A program made the position numbers and the translations under genes. Below the pieces are notes generated by a model. The model was not told the origin of the DNA, did not search any database, and worked only from the letters and a program-made list of their open reading frames with translations. Shown piece by piece: positions 8,342-16,421 of a DNA stretch of 64,000 nucleotides (the stretch's first letter is position 1; each line of letters begins with the position of its first letter). This DNA comes from Flavobacterium sp. LC2016-12. GTDB taxonomy: Bacteria > Bacteroidota > Bacteroidia > Flavobacteriales > Flavobacteriaceae. The stretch is from NCBI RefSeq assembly GCF_015351595.1, contig NZ_JADKPT010000006.1, positions 124,001 through 188,000 of the forward strand, written 5' to 3'.

Positions 8342-8426
8342 TCTAAACTAGCCCCGATAGAACTGGAAATCCTTTTATGCTGGGGTTCAGCATAAAAGAT
8401 TGAAAGGGATAGCGGGACTGGTCGTC
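8342..8426. repeat. 85-bp flavobacterial repeat, copy A (inverted mate at 10889-10973)
   Basis: An 85-base element starting near AGCCCCGATAGAACTGG and ending near GATAGCGGGAC, with an internal hairpin TTTTATGCTG/CAGCATAAAA. The reverse complement of 10889-10973 matches at 81 of 85 positions. Related AGCCCCGAT...GCGGGA elements are common between flavobacterial genes and may correspond to an RNA family such as Flavo-1; that identification is from memory. Confidence 0.75.
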
Positions 8427-8458
8427 TTTAAAAAAAGAAAACTTCTGCTCCTAAAAAA

Positions 8459-8495
8459 TAAAAAACCATATCACAATTAAGTAATACGGTTTTTA
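8459..8495 (-). terminator. Terminator of the lipoprotein gene at 8531-9472
   Basis: An inverted copy of the tRNA-Ala terminator hairpin (GTAATACGG pairing with CCATATCAC) followed, on the minus strand, by a T-rich run. It is placed 36 bases after the lipoprotein stop. Confidence 0.75.
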
Positions 8496-8530
8496 TGATT
8501 GTAAATTAAACCTTATGTTATAAGTTTTAA

Positions 8531-9472
8531 TTATTTAGTAACAGTAACAAATGGAAGATTATTCAACTCTGTGATCACAAAAGTAGATTGTGTACTCGAT
8601 TTGTCTAACATTCCGTCAGAAGTTATAGTGTAAAGATTATTCAATGAAACACCATTTTCATATGGTACTTGAAATTCTGTGATTTTTACCAATTCACCGT
8701 CAACATCATAAACTTCTATTCTATAGGTTCTTCCATTTCCGGTATTCGTAGTCCAAAAATAACCATCATTAACTTTCGTACCAGAACATAAATAATCACT
8801 TACAACTTGCTCGCTGGTAAAGACAAGCGCATTAGGTGTTTTATTCCACTCATAATCACCAAGAGTATAAGAAATCTGACCACAAAACAATTTAGCAGTA
8901 TATCCTTGTCCTTTTAAATCTTCTGCAAACGCAAATAGCGAAATTAATCTTCCGTTTATTGGTTCTAATTCAAACTGAATTGCGTCATTTTCTCCCGCAA
9001 CAACATTTCTACTAATAGTTTGTTTAGATTTATAAACAACTGAAGGAATTTTATTTAAAAGTCTTTGCGATATAGAATTTAAAGATTCATTTTCATCCTC
9101 GATGACCGGTGATCTCTCGTACCAAGCTTCTGATGGTGCATTTGTTGTAGTCAATACTGTAAAATCCGAAGTTCCTGTTTTCAAATTTCTTAGAATAAAA
9201 TCTTTCTCTGCTCCTATTGTACCATTTTCGACCAAATTAAATACATTATCGTAGGAAACACCCGCATTAACAGAAGTAACAATTACACTTTGTATCTCAA
9301 CAGGTAATGTATTTCTCAAAACATCCTTTCCTGTCATTTTCACATTAGGATTTACAAAGCCAATTTTCATATTTGCTTCTTTCGCTTCGCCAGTTCCAGT
9401 AGAACCAGAATCGTCGCTAGAACAACCCACAAGACTTAAAAATAGGACTAACCCCAAAATTGTTTTTTTCAT
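8531..9472 (-). CDS. Surface lipoprotein of unknown function (CSSDDSG)
   Basis: A 313-residue lipoprotein. Signal peptide MKKTILGLVLFLSLVGC with the lipidated Cys followed by SSDDSGSTG, the serine/aspartate-rich tether that acts as a lipoprotein export signal to the cell surface in Flavobacterium. The rest is predicted beta-rich with repeated NG/DG turns and no recognisable domain or catalytic motif. The gene lies between two copies of the tRNA-Ala terminator and inside a pair of 85-bp inverted repeats with the next lipoprotein gene, which suggests a laterally acquired or rearranged segment. Unknown function; the surface location is a family-based inference. Confidence 0.75.
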   Translation of the reverse strand: MKKTILGLVLFLSLVGCSSDDSGSTGTGEAKEANMKIGFVNPNVKMTGKDVLRNTLPVEIQSVIVTSVNAGVSYDNVFNLVENGTIGAEKDFILRNLKTGTSDFTVLTTTNAPSEAWYERSPVIEDENESLNSISQRLLNKIPSVVYKSKQTISRNVVAGENDAIQFELEPINGRLISLFAFAEDLKGQGYTAKLFCGQISYTLGDYEWNKTPNALVFTSEQVVSDYLCSGTKVNDGYFWTTNTGNGRTYRIEVYDVDGELVKITEFQVPYENGVSLNNLYTITSDGMLDKSSTQSTFVITELNNLPFVTVTK

Positions 9473-9630
9473 ATTTAGTTTTTTAGTTAATGGAGTAAAT
9501 GTATTATTAAAAAGAATACTTTGATTACGGCTTCACGTATTAGTTTAAAAAAAAATATCACTTGGTTTTCAAGTACTTTCTAAATAAATTTACTCAGCAA
9601 AACAAGTGGTATATTAGGAAATTCAAATAT

Positions 9631-9683
9631 GATATTCTCCACAAAAAGACCGTATTACTCAATTGTAATACGGTCTTTTTTAT
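9631..9683 (+). repeat. tRNA-Ala 3' end plus terminator, direct repeat copy 2
   Basis: A displaced duplicate of 8256-8308: it begins GATATTCTCC, the last bases of the tRNA, but no tRNA body precedes it. The four mismatches keep the hairpin paired: A-T becomes G-C at the stem base, a G-T wobble becomes A-T, and one change is in the loop. On the minus strand it serves as terminator for the gene at 9705-10748. Confidence 0.8.
9643..9681 (-). terminator. Terminator of the lipoprotein gene at 9705-10748
   Basis: Hairpin GACCGTATTAC / GTAATACGGTC, flanked by A- and T-runs, 24 bases after the stop of the upstream lipoprotein on the minus strand. It is the displaced copy of the tRNA-Ala terminator. 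Confidence 0.75.
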
Positions 9684-9704
9684 TTCTATAAAGAAAATCA
9701 TTTC

Positions 9705-10748
9705 TTATTCATACTCAAATACCCTAATATCTGTAGTATAATTAAATCCAGCCGAGTCGTACTTAATTAAGTATCCATCTGCATCATAAAAATATTTAGG
9801 AACACTTTCAAACTGCAACTGCCAGGCTCCGTTATATAATATATGCGATTCCAATTTTACCACATGCAGGTATTGATTGTCTATTTGGTAATAAGGCTCT
9901 TTATTGTAAACCCCTGCTTTTGCCGGATCATAAGTATAAATCACATAATTTCTATTGGTCTCCGTTTGATCTGCATTAATTTCATACAAAGTTTTAACAT
10001 AAGACGTTTCATCAGGATAGAGATATTTGAAATGCATTTGCGGAATTCTGCCATTACTTATTGTATTTACATAAAAATACGAATCTACAATTCGGCCCTT
10101 ATCATCATACTCATAAGTATAACTCACAGATCCATCCGCTTCTATTCTCTTATCAATTAATCCTTTGTCATTATAACTGTAACTGGCTCCAAAGTCAAAA
10201 GAACCTACTGCCTTTTTTAATGTCCCATCCGCATTGTATTCAAAACTAAATTCCTCAGGTGGATTAGTATGTCCGTTGTTGGTATAAACAGTCTCTGCTT
10301 CAATATTGGTTAATTGTCCTAAAGTATTGTATTTATAAACTATTACATTATCGCGTTCTGTATCTACATTTAATGCCTTTTCGCCCGGATCATATAAATT
10401 CTCCGACGGCAAAGCTCTGTAATCGTTTATTAAATCAGTATTAAAATGGTAGGTATAAATATTAGTTCCAATATTTTGCGCATATTTAATTGATCGCACC
10501 AAACGTTTTTGCTCGGCAGCTCTCTTTCCCATTTTATTTGTCGAAGCACTGATATTTCGAATCGCTGCCTTCATCATTTCAGATTTTGGAACCGTCGAAA
10601 CTGGTACTTCAGGCTCTTCCGGTTTAGGCTCTTCCGGTACAACAACCACAGGTTTTTCCGGTTCAGTTTCATCGCTCGAACAGCTAATCATAGTCAGCTG
10701 AAACAAAGCAATTATAACAAGTGAAAGGCTAAGTAATTTTCTCTTCAT
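9705..10748 (-). CDS. Surface lipoprotein with YD/RHS-like repeats
   Basis: A 347-residue lipoprotein with signal peptide ending MISC and tether SSDETEPEKP, followed by a proline/glutamate-rich stalk (residues ~25-55). The body contains several short YD-type repeats (YNTLGQLTNIEA, YNADGTLKKAVG, YNDKGLIDKR, YDDKGRIVDS, YDADGYLIKY), the unit seen in RHS and related beta-barrel shells. With only about five units it cannot form a large RHS cage and probably makes a small surface beta structure. No toxin tail is seen. It shares tandem orientation, surface tether and repeat context with the lipoprotein at 8531-9472, although the mature sequences are not obviously similar. Confidence 0.75.
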   Translation of the reverse strand: MKRKLLSLSLVIIALFQLTMISCSSDETEPEKPVVVVPEEPKPEEPEVPVSTVPKSEMMKAAIRNISASTNKMGKRAAEQKRLVRSIKYAQNIGTNIYTYHFNTDLINDYRALPSENLYDPGEKALNVDTERDNVIVYKYNTLGQLTNIEAETVYTNNGHTNPPEEFSFEYNADGTLKKAVGSFDFGASYSYNDKGLIDKRIEADGSVSYTYEYDDKGRIVDSYFYVNTISNGRIPQMHFKYLYPDETSYVKTLYEINADQTETNRNYVIYTYDPAKAGVYNKEPYYQIDNQYLHVVKLESHILYNGAWQLQFESVPKYFYDADGYLIKYDSAGFNYTTDIRVFEYE

Positions 10749-10888
10749 ATTTACTGATTTACAATAGATTTAGGATTTTCTTGGTATTTTTAAGAATGCT
10801 AATATAATACTTATTAAAGTCACTTTTAATTTTGAGACAGTGATCTGTTTTTTATTTGAATCTGGAGCAGAAAATTTCGTTTTCAAAA

Positions 10889-10973
10889 GACCACCTGTCC
10901 CGCTATCCCTTCCAATCTTTTATGCTGAACCCCAGCATAAAAGGATTTCCAGTTCTATCGGGGCTAGATTAGA
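10889..10973. repeat. 85-bp flavobacterial repeat, copy B (inverted mate of 8342-8426)
   Basis: The reverse complement of this segment matches copy A with four differences. The two copies point toward each other around both lipoprotein genes, enclosing about 2.5 kb. Confidence 0.75.
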
Positions 10974-11021
10974 GGGTTTTGTTTTTATAAGATGTTTGAA
11001 GTTGGGTTGTAGATTTACTTT

Positions 11022-11230
11022 GAGGTTCTCAACTCCATCATTTAGGTTCTATCATGATATTTTTACTCTATCAGACTCCATTTTATAGGTTCACGACGTC
11101 AAATTTGACGTCATCAACGTTAACGTTTATGTTTAGAACCTAAAGCTTTACCTTGTCGTCCCTAAAATTTTAGGTTCCTGACGTAAAAATTTCATGAAAG
11201 AAGGTCAACGCTTTATGATTGAACCTAAAC
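11022..11230. repeat. Palindrome-dense non-coding cassette with TTTAGGTTC words
   Basis: About 210 bases without a gene that hold six AGGTTC/GAACCT words in both orientations, mostly inside TTTAGGTTC, and five perfect palindromes: TATCATGATA (11050), GACGTCAAATTTGACGTC (11095-11112), AACGTTAACGTT (11116-11127), TAAAGCTTTA (11141) and CCTAAAATTTTAGG (11161-11174). Spacing is irregular, so it is not a CRISPR array. Function unknown. Confidence 0.6.
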
Positions 11231-11258
11231 GGATTTACTTAAGTCCTTAAATAAGAAT

Positions 11259-11280
11259 TCCCGAAACTAAAATTTCGGGA
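11259..11280 (-). terminator. Likely terminator after the 188-residue coiled-coil gene
   Basis: Hairpin TCCCGAAA / TTTCGGGA followed on the minus strand by an AT-rich run, 54 bases past the stop of the gene at 11335-11901. A GGGCACGGATTAAAAATCCGC repeat word (from 11303) lies between them. Confidence 0.5.
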
Positions 11281-11334
11281 TTTCTTAGATTTATTTCTTT
11301 GTGGGCACGGATTAAAAATCCGCGCTATCGGGGG

Positions 11335-11901
11335 TTATTTTTCAACTTCCTTTTTTATCCCTTCTACAATTTTTATCCTTTCATTTACTTCGTCGCGACA
11401 TCTGTTTAGGCCGTTTATTTTTTCAAAATATTCATCTCTATCAGTTTTATATTTTGCAAATTGTCTAGTAGCATTTTTTCTAGATGGTTGAGAAGGAATT
11501 TTAAAAGTATATTGTAATTCTTGTAATTCACGCAGTTGATATTTTAAAAAGTCTATGAATAAAATATTTTTGTATAAAACATCATCTAAATGACGTTGGT
11601 AATCATTTTTCGGTTTCTGATTTTCAAATTCTTTTTTAACTTCATCTGAGCTATAATCATAATTAGCTATAAATTTGACCAAATGTGGCATTATAAGATT
11701 TTTTTCTTCATAGCAAAAACCTCCATGAAATGAATTTTGTAAATATTCGTCATATGTGAATATCCTTGAATTTAATGCCATTTGTGGAACCCATTCCATT
11801 CTGTGTTCTTTTGAGCGCTCAGTTTTTAATGCTTCAAGTTTTTGAACTTGTTCAGTATAAACTCTAAGAAGTTCAGTGTATAATTTCAATAATTCGTCCA
11901 T
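11335..11901 (-). CDS. Hypothetical coiled-coil protein, 188 residues
   Basis: Not recognised. The N-terminal ~30 residues (LLKLYTELLRVYTEQVQKLEALKTER) and the C-terminal ~45 (YKTDRDEYFEKINGL to the end) are heptad-like and charged, consistent with helical coiled coils bracketing a small central region that contains FHGGFCYEEKN. There is no signal peptide or membrane segment, so it is cytoplasmic. It lies next to the DUF4062 gene in the same direction, separated by 195 bases without an obvious terminator. Both look strain-variable, and a joint role is possible but unproven. Confidence 0.6.
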   Translation of the reverse strand: MDELLKLYTELLRVYTEQVQKLEALKTERSKEHRMEWVPQMALNSRIFTYDEYLQNSFHGGFCYEEKNLIMPHLVKFIANYDYSSDEVKKEFENQKPKNDYQRHLDDVLYKNILFIDFLKYQLRELQELQYTFKIPSQPSRKNATRQFAKYKTDRDEYFEKINGLNRCRDEVNERIKIVEGIKKEVEK

Positions 11902-12096
11902 TAAAATACAATGTTTGGAGTTAAAGTTAATTTCTTAAATAACGAACGCTTAATAATTACCTACAAAATTCTAGTCAGCTGGTTGGGTATTAAATTAAGC
12001 CCATTAATCGGATTTAACATATTATCCCAAATTACAAAACCAACTTTCCATTAAGCCTATTGCCTAAATCCGTTATAATAGAGTTGTGTAAAGCTT

Positions 12097-13065
12097 TTAT
12101 TTGACTTTTTCTAGTTCAAATAGTGATAAAAATTTGTTGCCTAGTGCTGAAATGAAAAATTTATTTGTTTCATAAGTAGTGTTTTTTTTGTGTGAAATTC
12201 TTTCAACTAAATTAAAATTCAACAATGTGGGTACTAATGTATTACAAATATAAATTTGAGTGGGATTCGATAAAAAATTTGTAACTCCAGTAGTCAACAA
12301 TCCTCTATACTTATAAAATAAGTTGATCATTTCAAGTTCAACATCTTTTCCGGTGGTATTTAATGACGCTGGAACAACAACTTTTTTCTTTATTAAAACA
12401 TTTTTTATTTCTTCGTATGTATATTCTCCAATTTGATTGTTATGCTTTGTCTTTTTTGTTAATGCTTCTAGTTTTTTAACTTCTTCCATTAAATCTTCTT
12501 TTTCATTCTTTAAATCCTCTATCAAATTTAATAATTGACTATTATCTTGAATTTCATCTGATCTTATCCAACCAACTAGTTGGGATTGAGATTGAATATC
12601 CATTATTGATTCTAAAACAGATAATTTAATTTCTGTTGAATTATTAAAAAATCTACAAACTTTAGACTTTACAGTCTTTTTGAATTCTTGATACTTGTTT
12701 TGATTTTCTAGCTCAAGCACACTTGGTCCAAATTGTTTTGTTTTTGCATTTAGAAGCTCGTCTTCCATAATTAATGAGAAAAACGGTTTGCCTAATTCTA
12801 TAGCATATCTGTATTCTATCTCAGTGTATGCTAATTGGCTTTCAGCTTCTATGGAACCATATCTACCTCCAAGTATTAAAACATAAATATCAGACTCTTG
12901 AATCCATTTTTTTATTATCTCTAATTGAGTTTTATCTCCCGCAGAAAATAATTCCATTCCAGCAGGAATATGTCCAGCCCTCAAAATAGCCTGGACCGCA
13001 GATTGTCTTTCATCTATTAAATCTGTATATGTAGACGAAACAAATATTTGATACTTTTTCTTCAT
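12097..13065 (-). CDS. DUF4062 domain protein, candidate defence or signalling factor
   Basis: A 322-residue protein. Residues 5-~85 are a DUF4062 domain: YQIFVSSTYTDLIDERQSA at the start, then AGMELFSAGD, IYVLILGGRYGSI and AYTEIEYRYA, the set of blocks diagnostic for this TIR/SEFIR-like fold. A coiled coil follows (~177-207, KNEKEDLMEEVKKLEAL), then a C-terminal part that resembles a winged-helix effector or reader domain. DUF4062 commonly heads STAND NTPases and other conflict-system proteins; here no NTPase follows, so this is a short stand-alone form. It probably acts in the cytoplasm. Location among repeats and a neighbouring orphan coiled-coil gene fits an accessory island. Confidence 0.75.
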   Translation of the reverse strand: MKKKYQIFVSSTYTDLIDERQSAVQAILRAGHIPAGMELFSAGDKTQLEIIKKWIQESDIYVLILGGRYGSIEAESQLAYTEIEYRYAIELGKPFFSLIMEDELLNAKTKQFGPSVLELENQNKYQEFKKTVKSKVCRFFNNSTEIKLSVLESIMDIQSQSQLVGWIRSDEIQDNSQLLNLIEDLKNEKEDLMEEVKKLEALTKKTKHNNQIGEYTYEEIKNVLIKKKVVVPASLNTTGKDVELEMINLFYKYRGLLTTGVTNFLSNPTQIYICNTLVPTLLNFNLVERISHKKNTTYETNKFFISALGNKFLSLFELEKVK

Positions 13066-13104
13066 TATTTTTTAGTATTGTTAGCTTTAATGTTTTGCAC
13101 AACG

Positions 13105-13134
13105 TCACGGTATTAGAGTCACGGTATTAGAAAG
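13105..13134. repeat. 14-base tandem duplication (GTCACGGTATTAGA)
   Basis: Two adjacent copies of a 14-base word just upstream of the DUF4062 gene; meaning unknown. Confidence 0.5.
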
Positions 13135-13255
13135 TGTTTAGCTCACGATTTTAAAATGGGAGGTAGGTTTCTGTTTGTGCTTGGAGGAGGCTTGACATTA
13201 TTAATGCGAGGAGAGTGAAAGAGTAATTTTTTTTCATAATTGAATTGAATTAAAA

Positions 13256-13556
13256 ACTTTGTCGAGCTACTTGCGAGGATTTCTCCTTCGTCGAAATGAC
13301 AATATTGCGACATAACTTGTCGAGTTTCTAGTATGTTCCTTCTCCCGAGACTTCGGGATCAGGATGAAAAGATTGTGGTAACTTTGTCGAGCTACTTGCG
13401 AGGATTTCTCCTTCGTCGAAATGACAAGATTGTGGTAAAACTTAACGGCTTTGCGACCTCACCGACAAAGAAACTTCGTGCTCTTTGCGTAAACCCTTAG
13501 CGTACATTGCCGTTAAAAAAAACTTAGTGCCTTAGCGCCTTCGTGGCAAATACCCC
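13256..13556. repeat. Gene-free interval with dispersed flavobacterial repeat words
   Basis: Two direct copies of a ~50-base unit (TTTGTCGAGCTACTTGCGAG, then GATTTCTCCTTCGTCGAAAT and GACAA) at 13258-13307 and 13382-13432 are related to the inverted arms at 57162-57267. The tail at 13522-13550 (CTTAGTGCCTTAGCGCCTTC) has a near-copy at 61068-61097. No gene is seen here. Confidence 0.7.
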
Positions 13557-14513
13557 CTACTTAATCAAAAACCCCAATCGAATCGATCCATAAAAATAAC
13601 CTGAATTCGTATTCGTTTCAGGATCTTTTAATTCTCGACCACGGTATAGAAAAGAATAAGAAATATTAAAATTGTTGTGGCGGTATTTCAAACCAAATTC
13701 GGCGTTGAAACGAAGTGGTTCCAACTCAAAAGTCACCGGACTGGTGTCGCTGAACATACTGCCTTCGATGGTAGCGTCATAAAATTGGTAATTGACGCTT
13801 GGCATCGCATAAAAGTAAAATTCTCTAATATCAAATTGCGGTTGAGCACTCACAGAAGCGTCGTGCAAATTAGAATCGTAAACAGGGAGTAATTTCTTAA
13901 AACCAACTCGGGCCAAAAAACCGGTTGATACACCATCGAAAATAGTCCCCAAATTAGCTTCTGACTGAAAATGAAGATCTACAAAATCGTTGTGTTTACC
14001 CGGGAATAATTTCTTCGAATACATAACATGTGCCTGTACAGCCAATGCATTATGAAGTTGGTTTTCCCAACCATACACCTTTTTATACCCAATGATATGA
14101 TGAAAACTTTCCTGAGTTTCGCGGCCAAAAGCATTTGGCCCCATATAACCCAATTGAAAATCAGTCTTTAAAACCGATTCACTGTTATAGAAAAAACTGC
14201 GTCCGCCTTCGGCAAAAAGATATCCGGTAAAAGGACGGTCGTTAATATCAACAGCTGTTTCATTAATAAATCTCGGATTATAAATGTATTGTCCAACGCG
14301 AAATTCAGTAATCTTTTTATTGATTTTTTCGTTTTCGTTTTTGGAAAGATATCTGAAGAAAAGCTCTAAACCGTTTGTATAATACATATCGTTTTTAGAC
14401 GAAGTGTATAAATCATTATCGGTAATAAAACCAAACTCTTTCGTTTTTGACTGACCAAAACCTAAAACTGTTGTCAATAGGAAAAGCGCAAGAAGGGCGT
14501 TTCTATTTCCCAT
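13557..14513 (-). CDS. LpxR-like outer-membrane lipid A deacylase family protein
   Basis: A 318-residue protein with a signal peptide (to about residue 20, GFGQ) and amphipathic beta strands throughout, ending in a strand with terminal hydrophobic residues (GSIRLGFLIK), as expected for an outer-membrane barrel. ITDNDLY, MYYTNGLELFFRY and NDRPFTGYLFAEGG match the conserved DUF2219/LpxR blocks (NDN-D, YTnG, DRPyaG-ly). LpxR removes the 3'-acyloxyacyl chain of lipid A in Salmonella; whether this homologue is active is not known. It begins inside the end of mtgA (11-base overlap), so it is the third gene of a coupled operon. Confidence 0.8.
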   Translation of the reverse strand: MGNRNALLALFLLTTVLGFGQSKTKEFGFITDNDLYTSSKNDMYYTNGLELFFRYLSKNENEKINKKITEFRVGQYIYNPRFINETAVDINDRPFTGYLFAEGGRSFFYNSESVLKTDFQLGYMGPNAFGRETQESFHHIIGYKKVYGWENQLHNALAVQAHVMYSKKLFPGKHNDFVDLHFQSEANLGTIFDGVSTGFLARVGFKKLLPVYDSNLHDASVSAQPQFDIREFYFYAMPSVNYQFYDATIEGSMFSDTSPVTFELEPLRFNAEFGLKYRHNNFNISYSFLYRGRELKDPETNTNSGYFYGSIRLGFLIK

Positions 14514-15276
14514 TATAATTTATTTTTCCAACAGCACGCATTTCGCGAACAATTCGTTCTTTGCGTCGATTGATATAACTTGAAGAACCAGTGGCTTTAA
14601 ATTTTCTTGGGTTTGGTAATATTGCGGCAATTCCGGCAGCCTGCATTTGTGTTAAACTCGAAGCGTCGCGGCGGTACCAATGTTCTGTTGCGGCATAAGC
14701 TCCGTAAACACCATCCCCCATTTCGATACTATTTAAGTAAACTTCCATAATACGTTCTTTGCCCCAAATAATTTCGATTAAAACGGTAAAGTAAGCTTCC
14801 AAGCCTTTTCGGAAATAACTTTTCCCTTGCCACAAAAAGACATTTTTGGCGGTTTGTTGTGAGATTGTACTTCCACCACGAATTCGGCGTCCGCGTTCGT
14901 TGCTTTTATACGCTTTTTGAAGCGCTTTGAAATCGAAACCATTGTGATATAAAAAAGTTCCGTCTTCGCTGGCGATCACCGCTTTTTGAAGATTCATCGA
15001 AATTTTATCAATTGGTTCCCAATCGTGATCAAAATAAACTTCTTTGCCAGCCATTTTATTTTCGATAGCACGAATCAGCATTAAAGGTGTAAACGGTACC
15101 GGTACATATTTAAAAAATATAACGGATCCGATCGAAAGTCCGAAGAACCATAAAAACAGTTTAATAAAAAACCATTTTACTTTCTCGCCAAACGAACGAT
15201 TGGTTTTCTTTTTCGCAATTGGTTTCGCTTTGCTTGCGGCTGGTTTTTTTGGTGCTGGTTTCTTGGTTGCTGCCAT
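14503..15276 (-). CDS. mtgA: Monofunctional peptidoglycan glycosyltransferase MtgA
   Basis: A 257-residue GT51 enzyme from start MAATKKPAPKK; a longer frame to 15351 only reads backward into the upstream gene, so I chose 15276. A basic Lys/Ala/Pro tail is followed by one membrane helix (~33-56) and the GT51 domain: catalytic Glu104 in IASEDGTFLYHNGFD, RGGSTISQQTAKN, KSYFRKGLEAYF and EVYLNSIEMG. There is no transpeptidase domain. It polymerises lipid II into glycan strands at the inner membrane. Its start overlaps the stop of the upstream FAD enzyme as TAATG, indicating coupled translation. Confidence 0.9.
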   Translation of the reverse strand: MAATKKPAPKKPAASKAKPIAKKKTNRSFGEKVKWFFIKLFLWFFGLSIGSVIFFKYVPVPFTPLMLIRAIENKMAGKEVYFDHDWEPIDKISMNLQKAVIASEDGTFLYHNGFDFKALQKAYKSNERGRRIRGGSTISQQTAKNVFLWQGKSYFRKGLEAYFTVLIEIIWGKERIMEVYLNSIEMGDGVYGAYAATEHWYRRDASSLTQMQAAGIAAILPNPRKFKATGSSSYINRRKERIVREMRAVGKINYNGK

Positions 15277-16388
15277 TATATTAAATCTGCTAATTCTGTT
15301 CCTATTAAACTCCCAATTGCGACGCCCATTCCGCCTAAACGCACTCCACAAAACACGTTTTCAGTCAGTTGAGACACAACAGGTTTTTTACTATTTCCTA
15401 CTCCCATGATTCCGCTCCAACGGTGCGCAATCTGGAATTCCTGATTCGGTAAAATTACATTTTTCAGCAAATCTTCCAACTTATTTTGCACAATTTTGGT
15501 TTGACCAAATTCGGTGGTGTTTTCTGTTTCAAAATCTAAGTTTCGGCCACCGCCCAATAGGATTCTGTCACCTATATTTCTGAAATAATAATATCCGCGA
15601 TCTAAATGAAAAGTGCCTCGAATATCTAAATTCGGAATTGGTTCGGTTATCAAAACCTGCGCTCTTGCGGGTTGTACTGCTCCTTTTGTTAACGTATTGG
15701 CAAAGCCATTTGTTGCGAACAATATTTTTTTGGATGTAAAACTAAAGTCATTCAATGCAATTTCAACCTGATTTCCTAAATCGGCATATCCCGTTACTGT
15801 TTGCTGATTCAAAATTAAAACATCAGCAGCAACAGCTTGTTTCAGTAATTCCTGCATCATATTTCCGGTATCAATCTGCCCTTCAAACGGATTAAAAATT
15901 AAATATTCCTGAATGTTTTCAAATCCAAAACGGTCAATTTCTTTGGTGAAAACATCGGCCTTAAAAAGGGATTTTAAAATTTCATTGATAAAAGGCAATC
16001 GCGCGACACATTCATTGAAACCTCTTTCGTCTTCTTTCAAAAAAAGTTCGTATCCGCCATGAGGTTTAAAATCTATTGCAGCGTCTCCCAATCTTTTTCG
16101 AAGCAATTGTAAACCCTGCCAGCGTTTTTCAATTAAGGCAATCACATCTTCTTCTGTATGTGTTTTTAGATCTTCGATAATTTCAGAAATACTCCCGAAA
16201 CAGGCAAAACCCGCATTCTTTGTACTCGCACCTTGCGGCAACATTCCTTTTTCCAACACTAGAATTTTCGCCGTCGGGAATCTTTCGCGTAAGCGCAATG
16301 CGGCGTGCAAGCCTACAATGCCACTGCCTACAATTGTATAGTCAACATTTGTGAACCAATTTTTAAGCTCCCAATAACTTAATTCCAT
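15276..16388 (-). CDS. FAD-dependent oxidoreductase (DAO family)
   Basis: A 370-residue flavoprotein of the D-amino-acid/glycine oxidase fold. The Rossmann loop GSGIVGLHAALRLRERFP is at residues 21-38, ending in an acidic VLEKG for the ribose, then GASTKNAGFACFGS, and near the C-terminus a flavin-contacting RWSGIMG and VRLGGMGVAIG. The length and fold resemble glycine/sarcosine oxidases and related enzymes; substrate unknown. It is the first gene of a three-gene, overlap-linked operon with mtgA and an LpxR-like gene, an odd grouping that may only reflect co-expression. Confidence 0.82.
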   Translation of the reverse strand: MELSYWELKNWFTNVDYTIVGSGIVGLHAALRLRERFPTAKILVLEKGMLPQGASTKNAGFACFGSISEIIEDLKTHTEEDVIALIEKRWQGLQLLRKRLGDAAIDFKPHGGYELFLKEDERGFNECVARLPFINEILKSLFKADVFTKEIDRFGFENIQEYLIFNPFEGQIDTGNMMQELLKQAVAADVLILNQQTVTGYADLGNQVEIALNDFSFTSKKILFATNGFANTLTKGAVQPARAQVLITEPIPNLDIRGTFHLDRGYYYFRNIGDRILLGGGRNLDFETENTTEFGQTKIVQNKLEDLLKNVILPNQEFQIAHRWSGIMGVGNSKKPVVSQLTENVFCGVRLGGMGVAIGSLIGTELADLI

Positions 16389-16421
16389 TTGTCAAATTTT
16401 TATAAAAATAATGATTTTTTT

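Noticed and set aside
8531..10748. RHS/polymorphic-toxin interpretation of the YD-repeat lipoprotein
   Set aside because: Only about five YD units, no toxin domain and no immunity gene; a surface lipoprotein is the simpler reading.
10840..11088. An 82-codon plus-strand frame
   Set aside because: It consists of the 85-bp dispersed repeat and palindromic spacer, not coding-like sequence.
11022..11230. Repeated AGGTTC words considered as a CRISPR array
   Set aside because: Repeat units are only 6-10 bases, in both orientations and irregularly spaced, and no cas genes are nearby.
12007..12077. CGGATTTAAC...TAAATCCGTTA inverted segments beside the DUF4062 gene, considered as an integron attC site
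   Set aside because: The left end fits RYYYAAC but the right end fails GTTRRRY, and no integrase is present.
14503..15351. Longer mtgA start at 15351
   Set aside because: The extra 25 residues are read from within the upstream FAD gene, while the TAATG coupling marks the ATG at 15276.
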